A stretch of 64,000 bases of DNA from Salinimicrobium sp050750585 (GCF_050750585.1 NZ_JBOJLM010000003.1:186001-250000); one strand, 5' to 3'; positions 26,886 through 36,315 are shown, counted from the first letter of the stretch. The notes: generated by a model not told the origin, from the sequence alone. Translations and numbers: made by a program.

Positions 26886-27449
26886 ATGAAAAAACTGCTT
26901 TTATTATTAGTGGCTGTAGTGGTATCCTCTACAGCGGTGGCTCAAAAAAAGGTTGGAGGAGTAGTACTTCCCGCTACTCAAAATTTCCAGGACCATACAC
27001 TCTACCTTAACGGGGCTGGTGTGAGGGAAAAACTTTGGATAGACCTCTACGCTGCCGCACTTTATCTCGACAAAAAGAACAACAATGCCCAGGAGATATT
27101 GAATGCCGATAAGCCTATGGCTATAAGGCTTCACATTGTCTCGAAATTGATTACCAGCGATAAAATGGTAGATGCAGTGACCGAAGGTTTTGAGAATTCT
27201 ACCGGCGGCAATACTGCCCCTATTAAAGGTGAAATTGATAAACTACTTGGCTTCTTTAAGGAAGACATTCAGAAAAATGACATTTTTGACCTGGTTTACC
27301 TCCCCGGAAAAGGAGTGGTGGCATACAAGAACGGTAAAGAGCGCGGTGTAGTTACAGGAAAAGAGTTTAAAAAAGCCCTTTTTGGAATCTGGCTGTCTAA
27401 CAGGCCAGCCGATGACGGACTTAAAGATGATCTTCTTGCCGCAGAATAA
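26886..27449 (+). CDS. Exported chalcone isomerase-fold protein
   Basis: A 187-residue periplasmic protein with a signal peptide (MKKLLLLLVAVVVSSTAVAQ) and a chalcone isomerase-like domain: GVVLPATQNFQDHTLYLNGAG, WIDLYAAALYLDKK and RLHIVSKLITSDKMVDAVTEGF. Bacterial members are thought to bind fatty acid-like ligands rather than act as plant-type isomerases. The palindrome GAAAAATGACATTTTTG lies inside the gene at 27272-27288. A terminator hairpin follows the stop. Confidence 0.82.
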   Translation: MKKLLLLLVAVVVSSTAVAQKKVGGVVLPATQNFQDHTLYLNGAGVREKLWIDLYAAALYLDKKNNNAQEILNADKPMAIRLHIVSKLITSDKMVDAVTEGFENSTGGNTAPIKGEIDKLLGFFKEDIQKNDIFDLVYLPGKGVVAYKNGKERGVVTGKEFKKALFGIWLSNRPADDGLKDDLLAAE

Positions 27450-27472
27450 TAATTTCTGATTAAAAAATACCT

Positions 27473-27505
27473 AATAAACCATTCTTTTCAGGATGGTTTA
27501 TTTTT
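27473..27505 (+). terminator. Hairpin terminator after the chalcone isomerase-like gene
   Basis: A 10-base perfect stem (AATAAACCAT / ATGGTTTATT) with a 10-base loop ends in a T-tract (TTTTTG). Confidence 0.8.
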
Positions 27506-27549
27506 GCAGTTAATTCCTCTTATTTTTGCTTAAAACACAAGCCTCAAAA

Positions 27550-30012
27550 ATGCCTTTTTTCATCAATGTTATTTTACCCCTTCCGCTGGAGAAGCATTTT
27601 ACTTACAACGTTAGCAAAGAAGAGGCGCAATTTCTAAAGCCGGGGATGCGCGTGGCCGTTCCCTTCGGAAAATCAAAAATTTATACGGGAATTGTTTCTG
27701 AAGTACATCAAAGACCTCCTGAAGTCTACGAGGCCAAACCTATAGAGCAAATTCTCGACAAAACCCCTTTGGTGACAGCGGGCCAGTTGAAAATGTGGAG
27801 CTGGGTGGCGTCTTATTATATGTGTTCAGAAGGGGAGGTGCTTCGGGCGGCTTTGCCCGGTCCCTTTCTTTTGGAGAGTGAAACTATAGTGCAGCTTGCA
27901 AAAGATGTCGAAATTGATGACGACGCGCTGAGTGATGACGAATTTTTGCTGGTAGAAGCCTTGCAAACCAAGTCATCTTTAAAGATCAATGAAATTATCC
28001 AGCTGCTCGATAGAAAGACTGTGCTCCCAATAATTAATTCTTTGGTGGAGAAAAAGCTGGCGGTAGTGAACCAGGAAATATATGAGCAGTACAAGCCTAA
28101 AGTTGAGCGCTTTGTAAAACTTCATGACCGGTATTTAGAGGAGGCAGCCATGCATGAACTGCTTGATGATCTAAACAGGGCTCCAAAACAAAGGGAGGTG
28201 ATTTTTACCCTTTTTGGGATCTCAGCAAAGTCGGCCAAAGGGAAATATTCAGTAAAAGTTTCTGAACTGGCTAGGAAAAGCGGTGCTTCAGCTTCAGTAA
28301 TTAAATCTCTTATAGATAAAGGTGTTTTAGAAGAACTTAAATTAGAAATTTCCCGCTTCAGCTTTGATCTCGAAAACCACGGAAAAAACCTGCAGCTTAA
28401 TGAATATCAGGAAAAGGCTTTACAGGAGATCAAATCTTCTTTTGAATCGCAGGATGTATGTTTACTCCACGGAATCACTTCCTCCGGAAAAACCGAAATT
28501 TATGTAAAGCTTATTGAGAAAGCCATTTCTCAGGGAAAGCAGGTGTTGTATTTGCTGCCCGAAATAGCCCTTACCGCTCAACTTATTGCCAGACTTCAGA
28601 ATTATTTTGGTGAGCAGGTGCTTATTTTTCATAGCAGGTATTCGGTTAATGAGAGGGTAGAGGTGTATCAAAGTGTGCTGCAAAATAAAGAAACAGCACG
28701 TATAGTGATTGGGGTGCGCTCGAGTATCTTTCTTCCTTTTCATGATTTAGGTTTGGTGATCGTAGATGAGGAGCATGAATCTACTTTCAAACAATATGAC
28801 CCTGCGCCACGATATCATGCGCGGGATACAGCTGTGGTACTGGGAAAACTGCAGGATGCGAAAGTGTTGTTGGGATCGGCCACGCCTTCGCTGGAATCTT
28901 ACTTCAACGCCGATCACTCTAAATACGGACTGGTGAACCTGGCACGTCGCTATGGCGATGTACTGCTGCCCGAAATAGAGATCGTGGATATTAAGGAGAA
29001 GCACCGTAAAAAACGCATGACAGGCCATTTTTCGGACAGGCTGCTGGAAGAGATCAAAGAAACCCTGAAGAATAAGGAGCAGGTAATTCTTTTTCAGAAC
29101 CGTCGTGGCTTTAGTCCAATTTTAGAATGTAACACTTGTGGCCATTCGCCCCAATGTCCTAATTGTGATGTGAGTTTGACCTATCACAGTCATAGCAACC
29201 AGTTGCGTTGCCATTATTGCGGTTACCACATGGCTATGCAGCAAAAATGTATGGCTTGTGATAGCCCTGAACTTTCTACCAAAGGTCTGGGTACCGAGCA
29301 GGTGGAAACTGAGCTAAAGGCACTTTTTCCCGATCATAAAATAGGTAGGATGGATCTTGATACCACCCGTGGAAAGCAGGGATATGAGAAAATAATTTCG
29401 GCTTTTGAAGAAGAAAAGATCGATATCCTGGTGGGGACACAAATGGTGACCAAAGGTCTCGACTTTAGAAATGTGAGGCTGGTTGGCATCATGAATGCCG
29501 ATACGCTCCTAAACTTCCCCGATTTCAGGGCTCATGAGCGCAGCTTCCAATTAATGTTGCAGGTGGCGGGCAGGGCAGGAAGAACCCAGAAGCGAGGTCT
29601 GGTTCTTATCCAGACTTTTAATCCTCATCATCAAATCGTGCAGCAGGTCTCTACCAATAGTTATCACGAGATGTATAAAGAGCAGCTGGAAGAGCGGCGC
29701 AATTATAAGTACCCGCCATTCTACAGGCTTATTAAGATTTCGCTTAAAGGCAGGGATTATTCGAGAGTAAATGAGGGGGCAGACTGGCTTGCCCTTTCTT
29801 TAAAAAATACCTTTAGGGAGCATGTTTTAGGACCGGAATTTCCGCCGGTAGCGAGAATAAGGAACGAGTACTATAAAAATATTCTTGTAAAAATTCCGCA
29901 GGGACAGTCTTTATCAAAGACAAAGAAATTAATTGGCAGGATCTTGCAAAGCTTTAAAGCTATAGGTGCTTACAGGGGTGTGAAAACAGTAATTAATGTA
30001 GATCCTTATTGA
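27550..30012 (+). CDS. priA: Primosomal protein N' (replication restart helicase PriA)
   Basis: PriA recognises stalled forks and reloads the replicative helicase. The protein is 820 residues from the ATG at 27550 (MPFFINVILPLPLEKHFTY); eight more codons upstream lack family similarity. It shows the N-terminal 3'-DNA-binding domain, Walker A HGITSSGKTEIY, DEEH box LVIVDEEHESTFKQ and the zinc-binding cysteine array (CNTCGHSPQCPNCDVSL, CHYCGY, CMACDS), then QVAGRAGRTQKRG. The start codon lies inside a palindrome variant (CAAAAATGCC). The 3' end overlaps the convergent LytTR regulator gene by 7 bases. Confidence 0.96.
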   Translation: MPFFINVILPLPLEKHFTYNVSKEEAQFLKPGMRVAVPFGKSKIYTGIVSEVHQRPPEVYEAKPIEQILDKTPLVTAGQLKMWSWVASYYMCSEGEVLRAALPGPFLLESETIVQLAKDVEIDDDALSDDEFLLVEALQTKSSLKINEIIQLLDRKTVLPIINSLVEKKLAVVNQEIYEQYKPKVERFVKLHDRYLEEAAMHELLDDLNRAPKQREVIFTLFGISAKSAKGKYSVKVSELARKSGASASVIKSLIDKGVLEELKLEISRFSFDLENHGKNLQLNEYQEKALQEIKSSFESQDVCLLHGITSSGKTEIYVKLIEKAISQGKQVLYLLPEIALTAQLIARLQNYFGEQVLIFHSRYSVNERVEVYQSVLQNKETARIVIGVRSSIFLPFHDLGLVIVDEEHESTFKQYDPAPRYHARDTAVVLGKLQDAKVLLGSATPSLESYFNADHSKYGLVNLARRYGDVLLPEIEIVDIKEKHRKKRMTGHFSDRLLEEIKETLKNKEQVILFQNRRGFSPILECNTCGHSPQCPNCDVSLTYHSHSNQLRCHYCGYHMAMQQKCMACDSPELSTKGLGTEQVETELKALFPDHKIGRMDLDTTRGKQGYEKIISAFEEEKIDILVGTQMVTKGLDFRNVRLVGIMNADTLLNFPDFRAHERSFQLMLQVAGRAGRTQKRGLVLIQTFNPHHQIVQQVSTNSYHEMYKEQLEERRNYKYPPFYRLIKISLKGRDYSRVNEGADWLALSLKNTFREHVLGPEFPPVARIRNEYYKNILVKIPQGQSLSKTKKLIGRILQSFKAIGAYRGVKTVINVDPY

Positions 30013-30716
30013 TTTGCGGCTAAGGCTTCAATAAGATTTGATTTTTTATGCCTGCTAAGCGGGATCTGTTGTTTGTCAATCTCAATATTCCTGCTGTTGT
30101 AACGCTCAATTTTGTCGAGGTTTACAATGTAGGATTTGTGAATTCTCAGGAATTTATTTGAGGGTAACTGATTCTCAAAAGACTTCATAGTGGCAAGTAC
30201 CACGAAATTATCTTTTTCGGTTACAAATTTCACATAGTCACCAAGTGCTTCTATATATTTCAGCTTATTGAGAAAAACTTTTCGGTTCTTCAAATTGCTC
30301 TTTACAAAAATGTAGTTGTCATCTTCTGGCGGGATACCATCATGTTTAAGCCGGTAAAGATTTATTGCTTTTGAGGCAGCATTCAGGAACCGGTCTTTAG
30401 AGATAGGTTTATGTAGGTAATCTACTGCATCATAATCAAAAGCTTTAAATGCGTATTTTGTTTTCCCGGTAACAAAAATAATCTGTGGTTTATTGGGAAG
30501 GTCATCCAATAGGTCAAAACCTGAAAGAATGGGCATTTCTATATCAAGAAATATAAGGTCAACTTCGGTATCGAGGAGGCCGTTCTTAGTTTCAATGGCG
30601 TTGTTATATTCGGCCACAAGCTTGAGATTGGGATGATCTTTAATTAGCTTTACAATAGATAGTCTTTGTAAGCTGGAATCATCAACGACCGCACATTTGA
30701 GTATAACTTCTTCCAC
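30006..30716 (-). CDS. LytTR-family two-component response regulator
   Basis: A 236-residue regulator: receiver domain with the acidic pair DDSS near residue 12 and phospho-acceptor Asp in DLIFLDIEMPIL, then TGKTKYAFKAFDYDAVDYLHKP, and a C-terminal LytTR DNA-binding domain (YIEALGDYVKFVTEKD, FLRIHKSYIVNLDKIERY). No histidine kinase is adjacent, so it is an orphan here. It overlaps priA at the 3' ends by 7 bases. Its targets cannot be inferred. Confidence 0.9.
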   Translation of the reverse strand: MEEVILKCAVVDDSSLQRLSIVKLIKDHPNLKLVAEYNNAIETKNGLLDTEVDLIFLDIEMPILSGFDLLDDLPNKPQIIFVTGKTKYAFKAFDYDAVDYLHKPISKDRFLNAASKAINLYRLKHDGIPPEDDNYIFVKSNLKNRKVFLNKLKYIEALGDYVKFVTEKDNFVVLATMKSFENQLPSNKFLRIHKSYIVNLDKIERYNSRNIEIDKQQIPLSRHKKSNLIEALAANQ

Positions 30717-30837
30717 TTAGTTTTGGTTAACACTTATTATTAGGTTAGTATTAGCAATAATAATTAAAAAATATTATAAAAAAAAGAAAAAGCTCATTTC
30801 ATCGATTAAAAAAGCAGTTTACCCCTGTAGTTTCTTT

Positions 30838-30868
30838 TTTGTTATATGAAAGATTAGTGTTACTTTTG
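30838..30868 (+). promoter_or_regulatory. Promoter of the rpsF-rpsR-rplI operon
   Basis: TTTG (30838-30841) and TACTTTTG (30861-30868) match the Bacteroidota sigma-ABfr consensus TTTG / TAnnTTTG with the ideal 19-base spacing, about 28 bases before the rpsF ATG. It is the clearest promoter in the window. Confidence 0.75.
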
Positions 30869-30896
30869 CAGCCAATTAAATTTAAAGTAAATTTTT

Positions 30897-31235
30897 ATGA
30901 ATCATTATGAAACTGTTTTCATCTTGAATCCCGTTTTATCTGATGACCAGATAAAGGAAACAGTTAAGAAATACGAAGATTTTCTTGTTTCTAACGGTGC
31001 CGAGATGATATCAAAAGAGAATTGGGGGCTAAAAAAACTAGCTTATCCTATTCAGCACAAGAAAAGTGGATTTTACCACCTTTTCGAATTCACCGCTCCT
31101 GGTGAAGCTATTAACCCTCTTGAGGTTGAATTTCGCAGAGATGAGCGTATGATGCGTTACCTAACTGTAAAGTTAGACAAGCACGCTGTAGCCTGGGCTG
31201 AAAAGAGAAGAAACAGAAACAAAGAAAAAGCGTAA
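30897..31235 (+). CDS. rpsF: 30S ribosomal protein S6
   Basis: S6 binds helix 22-23 of 16S rRNA together with S18 in the platform of the small subunit. The 112-residue protein has the S6 ferredoxin-like fold markers MNHYETVFILNPVLSD, KENWGLKKLAYPIQHKKSGFY and FRRDERMMRYLTVKLDKH. It opens the rpsF-rpsR-rplI operon, 3 bases before rpsR, behind a consensus promoter. Confidence 0.97.
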   Translation: MNHYETVFILNPVLSDDQIKETVKKYEDFLVSNGAEMISKENWGLKKLAYPIQHKKSGFYHLFEFTAPGEAINPLEVEFRRDERMMRYLTVKLDKHAVAWAEKRRNRNKEKA

Positions 31236-31238
31236 GGT

Positions 31239-31535
31239 ATGTCATCAATTGAACAACAAGCTAAAGGAAAGAAAGACGGAGAGATAAGATATCTTACTCC
31301 TCTTAATATCGAGACCAGCAAGACAAAAAAATACTGTCGTTTTAAAAGATCTGGGATTAAGTATATTGATTACAAAGATCCAGATTTCTTAATGAGTTTT
31401 GTAAACGAGCAGGGTAAATTGTTGCCACGTCGTTTAACCGGAACCTCTTTGAAGTATCAAAGAAAAGTGGCTGTAGCCGTTAAGCGTGCACGTCATTTAG
31501 CATTAATGCCTTATGTTGGCGATTTACTAAAATAA
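31239..31535 (+). CDS. rpsR: 30S ribosomal protein S18
   Basis: A 98-residue S18 with the conserved core YCRFKRSGIKYIDYKDPDFL and the basic C-terminus LTGTSLKYQRKVAVAVKRARHLALMPYV, which contacts 16S rRNA and S6. The N-terminal 20 residues are a lysine-rich extension seen in related bacteria. It sits between rpsF and rplI with gaps of 3 and 12 bases. Confidence 0.97.
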   Translation: MSSIEQQAKGKKDGEIRYLTPLNIETSKTKKYCRFKRSGIKYIDYKDPDFLMSFVNEQGKLLPRRLTGTSLKYQRKVAVAVKRARHLALMPYVGDLLK

Positions 31536-31547
31536 AAAGGGGCTATT

Positions 31548-32003
31548 ATGGAATTGATATTAAAGAAAGACGTAGAGAAATTAGGATTTAAAGATGATGT
31601 TGTATCGGTAAAACCGGGCTACGGCAGAAACTTTTTGATCCCTCAAGGTGCTGCTGTATTGGCAACCCCTTCTGCAAGAAAAGTCCTTGAAGAGACTTTG
31701 AAGCAGCGTTCATACAAAGAGAAAAAACAAATTGACGAGGCTAAAGGTCAGGCTGCTAAGCTACAGGGCATAGAGATCACTTTAACAGCAAAAGCTGGTG
31801 CAGGTGATAAGATCTATGGATCTGTAACCGATGCCGATCTTGCTGCAGCGCTTTCAAAAGAAGGTGTTGATATCGACAAGAAATACATCTCTATTGCAGG
31901 TGGTAACATCAAAAGATTAGGTCAGTACGAAGCGACTTTGCGTTTTCACCGTGAAGTAGTTACTAACTACAGCTTTGAAGTTGTAGCTGAAGCACAAGCT
32001 TAA
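31548..32003 (+). CDS. rplI: 50S ribosomal protein L9
   Basis: A 151-residue L9 with the N-terminal RNA-binding domain (LILKKDVEKLGFKDDVVSVKPGYGRNFLIPQGAA), the long connecting helix rich in Lys/Glu, and the C-terminal domain (KIYGSVTDADLAAAL). It is the last gene of the operon and is followed by a hairpin terminator. Confidence 0.97.
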   Translation: MELILKKDVEKLGFKDDVVSVKPGYGRNFLIPQGAAVLATPSARKVLEETLKQRSYKEKKQIDEAKGQAAKLQGIEITLTAKAGAGDKIYGSVTDADLAAALSKEGVDIDKKYISIAGGNIKRLGQYEATLRFHREVVTNYSFEVVAEAQA

Positions 32004-32023
32004 TTGCTGAACAAATATTATAT

Positions 32024-32056
32024 AAAGCCTGCTTCTAACGAAGTGGGCTTTTTATT
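32024..32056 (+). terminator. Terminator of the rpsF-rpsR-rplI operon
   Basis: The stem AAAGCCTGCTTC / GAAGTGGGCTTT, with two G-T pairs in the middle, encloses a TAAC tetraloop and is followed by TTTATTT. It lies 20 bases after the rplI stop. Confidence 0.85.
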
Positions 32057-32130
32057 TGGTTAATGGTTAAAAATTCAGAGTTAATAAAAAAGATCTTAGA
32101 AAATTAAACCTTAAACATTAAACCCTCAGA

Positions 32131-32607
32131 ATGAAGTACGCCCGATTAACAAAAGAGCAATTTGAAGAGTTGCAGCAGGAATTTATCAACTTTTTGGCCA
32201 GCCAGTCCATAACAGGAGAGGAGTGGAAGGAGATAAAAACCAATAAACCTGAAGTGGCAGAGCAGGAACTGGATGTGTTTAGTGACCTGGTGTGGGAAGG
32301 AGTACTCAATAAAGCTGAATACCTGGAGCATTTCTCGCCTAACCAGATCTATTTATTCAAGGTTACCGAACTTACCATAAACCTTATTGCCATAGAGGTA
32401 AAGAATGAAGCAGTAGATGTTACTACAAGACATGGATATGCGTGGTTGCAGCAAAACCTGATGGATGATCGTGTTTCCCTTTATACTTCCTCAAAGAATA
32501 TCAGCGACGACCGCAACAAGGATATTTTTGCGCTTATTCAGCAGGGAGCAGTGATCACAAAAGGAGACCTGTACAACTTCTTTGAAAAACACCTGAACCT
32601 TGGTTAA
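32131..32607 (+). CDS. Conserved hypothetical protein, DUF6495-like
   Basis: A 158-residue acidic cytoplasmic protein with no signal peptide or membrane segment. It begins MKYARLTKEQFEELQQEF and has a Trp-rich middle (DLVWEGVLNKAEYLEHF). I recall this type as a conserved Flavobacteriia family (DUF6495) next to ribosomal genes; its role is unknown. The start ATG lies after a short A/T-rich leader with degenerate TTAAAC repeats. Confidence 0.7.
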   Translation: MKYARLTKEQFEELQQEFINFLASQSITGEEWKEIKTNKPEVAEQELDVFSDLVWEGVLNKAEYLEHFSPNQIYLFKVTELTINLIAIEVKNEAVDVTTRHGYAWLQQNLMDDRVSLYTSSKNISDDRNKDIFALIQQGAVITKGDLYNFFEKHLNLG

Positions 32608-32629
32608 GAGTTGAAGGGTTCGGAGTTTA

Positions 32630-32661
32630 TCATAACTCAAAACTCACAACTCATAACTCGA
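32630..32661. repeat. Degenerate AACTC tandem repeat between convergent genes
   Basis: Four imperfect units of the type CATAACTCA / AAAACTCA / CAACTCA / TAACTC lie between the DUF6495-like gene and the ABC permease gene. It is a low-complexity spacer of the same flavour as the ACCGACT array, but degenerate. Confidence 0.6.
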
Positions 32662-32662
32662 T

Positions 32663-33901
32663 TTACTCGTATCTCAACGATTCTATAGGGTCTTGTTTAG
32701 CTGCTTTGGCTGCAGGATAACTACCGGCTAAAACAGCAACAATAATAGTGATTGCGGTAGCCCAAATAATAGCCATCCACGGCGTTGTGAAATCGAAGCC
32801 TACAGAAGTAGATACTATTAGCCCAATTAGAATCCCGAAGATAATCCCGATAATCCCACCCATTTGCCCAATGATAAGGGTTTCCATAAAGAATTGAAAA
32901 GCAATGGTATTCTTCTTGGCACCCAAAGCTTTTCGCACCCCAATTTCCCGGGTTCGCTCACTTACCGAAACGAGCATGATGTTCATAAGGGCAATAGAAG
33001 ATCCAAAAATAGTAATGATAGAGATTACCCACGCAGCGATGTTAAGATACTGGGTGATTGAAAAAATACGGTTAAGCAGATCGTCACTTTTGGCAATACC
33101 AAAATTATTTTCCTCTACAGGATTGAGTCCGCGAACATTTCTAAAGGTAATAATCGCTTCGTCCTGGGCCCCTTCGAGCATCTCCTGGTCCTCCACGCGC
33201 ACGCTCACATTGTAGTTAATATTAGAGTGGGTATACATTGACCTGGCCACCTGCAGCGGAATAAGTACCCTAAGATCCTGGTTGTTCCCAAAGGTAGATC
33301 CTTTTGACTCCAGCACCCCAATCACCCGGAATTTCACCCCGCGGATGGATATAATTTTATCCAGCGGATTCATTCCTTCAAGGATGCCATTTTTTACATC
33401 GGCGCCAATAATTGCTACATTGTTATTGTTCTCAATGTCAAAAATGCTGAAATCCCGGCCTTCTTCTACACTAAGCCCCGAGTTAGAGACATAATTCTCA
33501 TTTACCCCCAAAACACTGGCTTCCGGATCGGTTTTTTCACTTTCATGCCTAAGCTCTGCCCTCGAAGTTCCGGTAAACGAAATAGACACCTGCGTTTGTG
33601 GGAATTCGTAATTGTCCCTGAATTCCTTCACTTCCCGATAGCTAATAATCGGGTTTACCTTGTCTCTTTCTCCGCCATTTACCCGTATCTGGGAATCGTA
33701 ACGTTGCAGGTTGAAAGTATTGGTTCCCATAGAAGCAAAATCGCTGGTTATGGTGTTCTCAAGTGCCGAAACCGCACTTAAAATGCCTACAAGCGCAGTG
33801 ATCCCAATAGCTATGATCATCACGGTGAGCACAGTTCTTAGTACCTGACTTTTAATTGAAAAGAAGGCAATTCGAAAGTTTTCTTTAAAAAGTGGAAACA
33901 T
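32663..33901 (-). CDS. MacB/FtsX-family ABC transporter permease
   Basis: A 412-residue inner-membrane permease with the MacB topology: one N-terminal membrane helix (LRTVLTVMIIAIGITALVG), a large periplasmic MacB_PCD domain (residues about 45-270, including FTGTSRAELRHESEKTD), and three C-terminal helices of the FtsX domain (ITIFGSSIALMNIMLVSVSERTREIGVRKALGAKK). No ATPase gene is adjacent, so its partner is elsewhere. Substrate unknown. Confidence 0.9.
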   Translation of the reverse strand: MFPLFKENFRIAFFSIKSQVLRTVLTVMIIAIGITALVGILSAVSALENTITSDFASMGTNTFNLQRYDSQIRVNGGERDKVNPIISYREVKEFRDNYEFPQTQVSISFTGTSRAELRHESEKTDPEASVLGVNENYVSNSGLSVEEGRDFSIFDIENNNNVAIIGADVKNGILEGMNPLDKIISIRGVKFRVIGVLESKGSTFGNNQDLRVLIPLQVARSMYTHSNINYNVSVRVEDQEMLEGAQDEAIITFRNVRGLNPVEENNFGIAKSDDLLNRIFSITQYLNIAAWVISIITIFGSSIALMNIMLVSVSERTREIGVRKALGAKKNTIAFQFFMETLIIGQMGGIIGIIFGILIGLIVSTSVGFDFTTPWMAIIWATAITIIVAVLAGSYPAAKAAKQDPIESLRYE

Positions 33902-34025
33902 ACAGAAGTTTCAGTTTAGGAGTTAGACGCATTTCGCCGGCTGTTGTTACAAAACACAGAGTAAATCCTTCTTCGGGATTCTTTTTATTTTTCAGATATT
34001 TGTGCCTTAAAGAACAAGATCAAAA

Positions 34026-35399
34026 ATGGCCCAAAAACCTTCTATACCCAAAGGAACCCGTGACTTTTCTCCTTCCGAAGTAGCGAAAAGAAATTTTATA
34101 ATGCAAACAATTCGGGAGCAGTTCGAGAAATTCGGATTTCAGCCTATAGAAACCCCCAGCTTTGAAAACAGTGAGACCTTGATGGGGAAATATGGCGATG
34201 AAGGCGACAGGCTCATTTTTAAGATCCTTAATTCAGGAGATTTCCTTAAAAAGGCAAATCAGGAGGCTTTTAACCAAAAAGACAGCCTTAAGATCACCTC
34301 TTCTATAAGCGAAAAAGCCCTGCGATACGACCTTACAGTACCTTTCGCCCGTTATGTGGTGCAGCATAGAAATGAGCTCGAATTTCCTTTTAAGCGTTAC
34401 CAGATTCAGCCGGTGTGGCGAGCAGACAGGCCTCAAAAAGGGCGTTTTAGAGAGTTCTTTCAGTGTGACGCCGATGTGGTGGGCAGTGACAGCCTGTGGC
34501 AGGAAGTAGAATTCGTGCAGCTGTATGATGCCGTTTTTTCTTCTTTGGGTCTAAAAGGAGTGACCATAAAAATGAACAACCGCAAGGTGCTTTCAGGTTT
34601 TGCTGAAGTCATTGGAGAATCTGATAAACTTATAGATTTCACGGTTGCTTTAGATAAGCTCGACAAAATAGGCGAGGATGGTGTAAAGAAGGAAATGCAG
34701 GAAAAAGGAATTTCTTCGGAAGCAATTGAAAAGATCCAGAGAGTTTTCGATTTACACGGAAGTTTTTTAGAAAAAATTGAGGTTCTAAAAGACATTTTAG
34801 CAACTTCTGAAATTGGCAAAAAAGGAATTGAAGAACTCGAATTCATCAATAATGCGCTTGCCGAACTTGGGCTTTATGAGGCAAATCTCGATCTCGACGT
34901 TACCCTTGCCCGCGGCTTAAATTACTATACAGGTGCCATTTTTGAAGTCTCAGCGCCAAAAGGTGTTGCCATGGGTAGCATTGGCGGAGGTGGAAGGTAT
35001 GATGACCTCACCGGGATCTTCGGAATGAGCGGGGTGAGTGGTGTTGGAATTTCTTTTGGGCTTGACCGAATTTACCTTGTGCTCGAAGAACTCGACCTAT
35101 TTCCTGAAACCGTAGCCGGAAATGTGAGGGCATTGTTCATCAACTTCGGAAACAAAGAGAGCCTGTATTGTCTTAAGGCCATAAAAGCATTGCGCGCTGG
35201 CGGAATTGCAGCCGAGCTTTATCCGGAAGAAGCCAAGATGAAGAAGCAGATGAACCATGCCAACAAACGGGAAATTCCTTTTGTAGTACTGGCGGGAACC
35301 AAAGAAATAGAAGACGGGCAGTTTACCCTGAAAGACATGACGAGCGGCGAACAATCTACTGTTAACCTGCAAGAGCTAAAAGACAAAATCGGAAGTTAG
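34026..35399 (+). CDS. hisS: Histidyl-tRNA synthetase
   Basis: A 457-residue class II synthetase charging tRNA-His. Motif 1 (PKGTRDFSPSEVAKRNFI), motif 2 (FKRYQIQPVWRADRPQKGRFREFFQCD) and the histidine motifs LARGLNYYTGAIFEVSAP and GGGGRYDDL are clear, as is motif 3 (GVGISFGLDRIYLVLEEL). The C-terminal anticodon-binding domain covers roughly residues 365-455. It is followed by a hairpin with the palindrome core. Confidence 0.97.
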   Translation: MAQKPSIPKGTRDFSPSEVAKRNFIMQTIREQFEKFGFQPIETPSFENSETLMGKYGDEGDRLIFKILNSGDFLKKANQEAFNQKDSLKITSSISEKALRYDLTVPFARYVVQHRNELEFPFKRYQIQPVWRADRPQKGRFREFFQCDADVVGSDSLWQEVEFVQLYDAVFSSLGLKGVTIKMNNRKVLSGFAEVIGESDKLIDFTVALDKLDKIGEDGVKKEMQEKGISSEAIEKIQRVFDLHGSFLEKIEVLKDILATSEIGKKGIEELEFINNALAELGLYEANLDLDVTLARGLNYYTGAIFEVSAPKGVAMGSIGGGGRYDDLTGIFGMSGVSGVGISFGLDRIYLVLEELDLFPETVAGNVRALFINFGNKESLYCLKAIKALRAGGIAAELYPEEAKMKKQMNHANKREIPFVVLAGTKEIEDGQFTLKDMTSGEQSTVNLQELKDKIGS

Positions 35400-35454
35400 G
35401 AGAAAAGTACCGATTGACATTTTCCACTTCTAAAAGTGTAATTCTGAATTTCTA

Positions 35455-35490
35455 GGGTGCCAAAAATGGCATTTTTAAGTACCCTTTTTT
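35455..35490 (+). terminator. Palindromic terminator after hisS
   Basis: GGGTGCCAAAAATGGCATTT..ACCC folds into a hairpin around the window-wide palindrome core (35461-35477) and is followed by TTTTTTGG. It lies about 55 bases after the hisS stop. Confidence 0.65.
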
Positions 35491-35535
35491 GGAATTCATT
35501 TTGCTTTAACCTGTGACTTTCTCTGCGGATTGCAC

Positions 35536-36072
35536 CTAGGTTTTCTGTTGGAGGGCGCTAAGTTGTTCTGCAAATTCCTGAACCCTTTTCCAGTTGGTAT
35601 ATTCTATAGGTTTTGGCGTTTTGGTTGGGCCGCCGGTGAATTTCATGATGGCTTTGATCATTATCCTGTCAAAAAAACCATATTTTTTGTAATCGAGACT
35701 TCCTGCAAATACTGCGGCAAGATTGGGTTTCCAGGGAACTTCCTCCTGGAATTTGATAAAGTATGGGTTGGTTTTGGGCGAGTTTTTATCTTCCTTGCGT
35801 GCCACGAGATTTACAGAGAAAAAAGCAGCATTCAGCTTTTCCAGGACTTGCTGGTTTTCTGAAATAAATTTTCCTACTTCAGGCCTGTGTTTTCCATACC
35901 TGATGCTGGCTCCAATAACGACGGACTTAAAATTAGAAAGTTCCTCTTTAAACGAGTCGATAGGACAAAGGTAGATAGGGTGATTTTTTTGTTGTAGATA
36001 TTCCGCCAGGAAGTGACAGATCTTTTTGGTCTGCCCATCTACTGTCGAGTAAAGTAAAGCAATGGGTTTCAT
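35536..36072 (-). CDS. hemG: Flavodoxin-domain protein, HemG-like protoporphyrinogen IX dehydrogenase
   Basis: A 178-residue flavodoxin-like protein resembling HemG, which oxidises protoporphyrinogen IX using menaquinone. FMN-binding motif ALLYSTVDGQTKKI opens the protein; VVIGASIRYGKHRPEV and the HemG-type insert PWKPNLAAVFAGSLDYKKYG follow. The ATG at 36072 (MKPIALLYS) is preferred over one three codons earlier because it begins directly at the flavodoxin strand. A plain flavodoxin is the alternative. Confidence 0.8.
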   Translation of the reverse strand: MKPIALLYSTVDGQTKKICHFLAEYLQQKNHPIYLCPIDSFKEELSNFKSVVIGASIRYGKHRPEVGKFISENQQVLEKLNAAFFSVNLVARKEDKNSPKTNPYFIKFQEEVPWKPNLAAVFAGSLDYKKYGFFDRIMIKAIMKFTGGPTKTPKPIEYTNWKRVQEFAEQLSALQQKT

Positions 36073-36315
36073 AATGTTCAAGAGATAAATTTTTCTCCCG
36101 AAAAACTTTAATAAATGAATTTGATTGGGCCGTCAAATTCGTCTTTTAAAGGTACGAAATCCCGCAGTAAATCTTGTTTCAGAAAACCCGATTATAAGAG
36201 AATTTTCTTCGGAAGAGAAAAAAAGCCTTGCTCTAAACATTGCTCCCATTCAGCATCATATTAGATGCCGGTTTTAGTAATTCTTAACCTGATGAAGTGT
36301 AAGAAAACTTGAAAG

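Noticed and set aside
30717..30837. A/T-rich run between the LytTR regulator and rpsF considered as a replication origin
   Set aside because: No DnaA-box cluster was seen and no dnaA or replication-initiation gene is adjacent (priA, the nearest replication gene, works in restart, not initiation); it is the promoter region of rpsF.
36082..36315. Gap between the HemG-like gene and the aldo/keto reductase
   Set aside because: Nothing beyond short A/T-rich sequence was seen; no RNA gene or repeat could be supported.
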